Source of the DNA: an uncultured Chlamydiaceae bacterium | Lineage (GTDB): Bacteria; Chlamydiota; Chlamydiia; Chlamydiales; Parachlamydiaceae | NCBI GenBank assembly: GCA_945957185.1 | Contig: CAMFKA010000024.1 | Location: 1 to 14,157 of the forward strand | Direction: 5' to 3' | Length of the DNA stretch: 14,157 nt | In this document: positions 14,005 through 14,157 of the stretch, piece by piece | How the letters are laid out: each line of letters begins with the position of its first letter | How positions within the stretch are numbered: the stretch's first letter is position 1 | The notes under the pieces: model-generated | Told to the model about the DNA's origin: nothing | The model's input: the letters and a program-made list of their open reading frames with translations, nothing else | Databases searched by the model: none | Made by a program: the position numbers and the translations under genes

Positions 14005-14157
14005 TTCGATTAGATAGCCGGGGCGAGACGTCAATATCGTCAAATTAAATAAATTAATTGTCACTTGGGCTGAATTTAGGTGTAGTAAAAGATAATATGC
14101 GGTTAGAGCGCGAGCGCGACTGATTTTATAGCCCACTGCGACGTAGGAGCTGTGGGT
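14005..14157. repeat. Repeat-like intergenic sequence at window edge
   Basis: TAGCCGGGGCG at 14015-14025 matches 10758-10768 inside the palindromic element. ACTGATTTTATAGCC near 14119 resembles ACTAATTTTATAACC near 10608 in its left arm. CCCAC and GTGGG near the end can pair. This looks like a fragment or relative of the same dispersed repeat family, cut by the window edge. No gene is seen. Confidence 0.35.

Noticed and set aside
13930..14136. Minus-strand open frame of 68 codons at the right edge.
   Set aside because: Overlaps the end of the response regulator in antisense and reads through repeat-like sequence; no support.

Overview
The window fits an environmental, amoeba-associated member of the Chlamydiae (order Parachlamydiales). 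This is an inference from three observations: a tandem family of proteins with the bilobed hydrophobic domain typical of chlamydial inclusion-membrane (Inc) proteins, a strongly AT-biased genome, and dispersed palindromic repeats. The copper genes on the left also resemble clusters seen in Legionella and other proteobacteria, so that block may have been acquired.

Left region (about 215-7330). A copper-handling cluster lies entirely on the minus strand and reads right to left. It encodes a TolC-like outer-membrane lipoprotein, a periplasmic two-domain multicopper oxidase, a DUF2231-type membrane protein and a cysteine-packed cytosolic four-helix copper-storage protein. It continues with a P1B-1 copper-exporting ATPase, two very small membrane proteins (31 and 59 aa) and a Met-rich secreted protein. 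The first three genes overlap or abut. Together they would oxidise, export, bind and sequester copper. No RND pump, membrane-fusion protein or copper-sensing regulator is in the window; only a MerR/CueR-like dyad upstream of the TolC gene hints at control.

Middle region (about 7330-10500). First comes a largely non-coding, scrambled stretch. Next is the amino-terminal half of a phage DUF1064 nuclease-like gene on the plus strand, butted head-on against the truncated start of an Inc-like gene. After this remnant come three intact tandem paralogues of the Inc-like family on the minus strand. Each is preceded by a near-identical leader of about 30 nt, so the array grew by duplication of a unit of about 735 bp and is decaying at its distal end.

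Right region (10500-14157). A 332-bp, nearly fully palindromic element with perfect 21-bp terminal inverted repeats is flanked by TA dinucleotides and looks like a MITE. It is followed by a minus-strand TPR membrane-anchored protein. Then come a plus-strand secreted VanX-fold protein in which the positions of three catalytic residues are altered, and a complete OmpR/PhoB-type response regulator without an adjacent kinase. The right edge enters another repeat-like sequence.

The most interesting possible link is regulatory. Three TTAANN hexamers at exact 11-bp spacing lie upstream of the response-regulator gene, and the same arrangement lies upstream of the first Inc-like gene. The regulator may therefore control both itself and the effector array.
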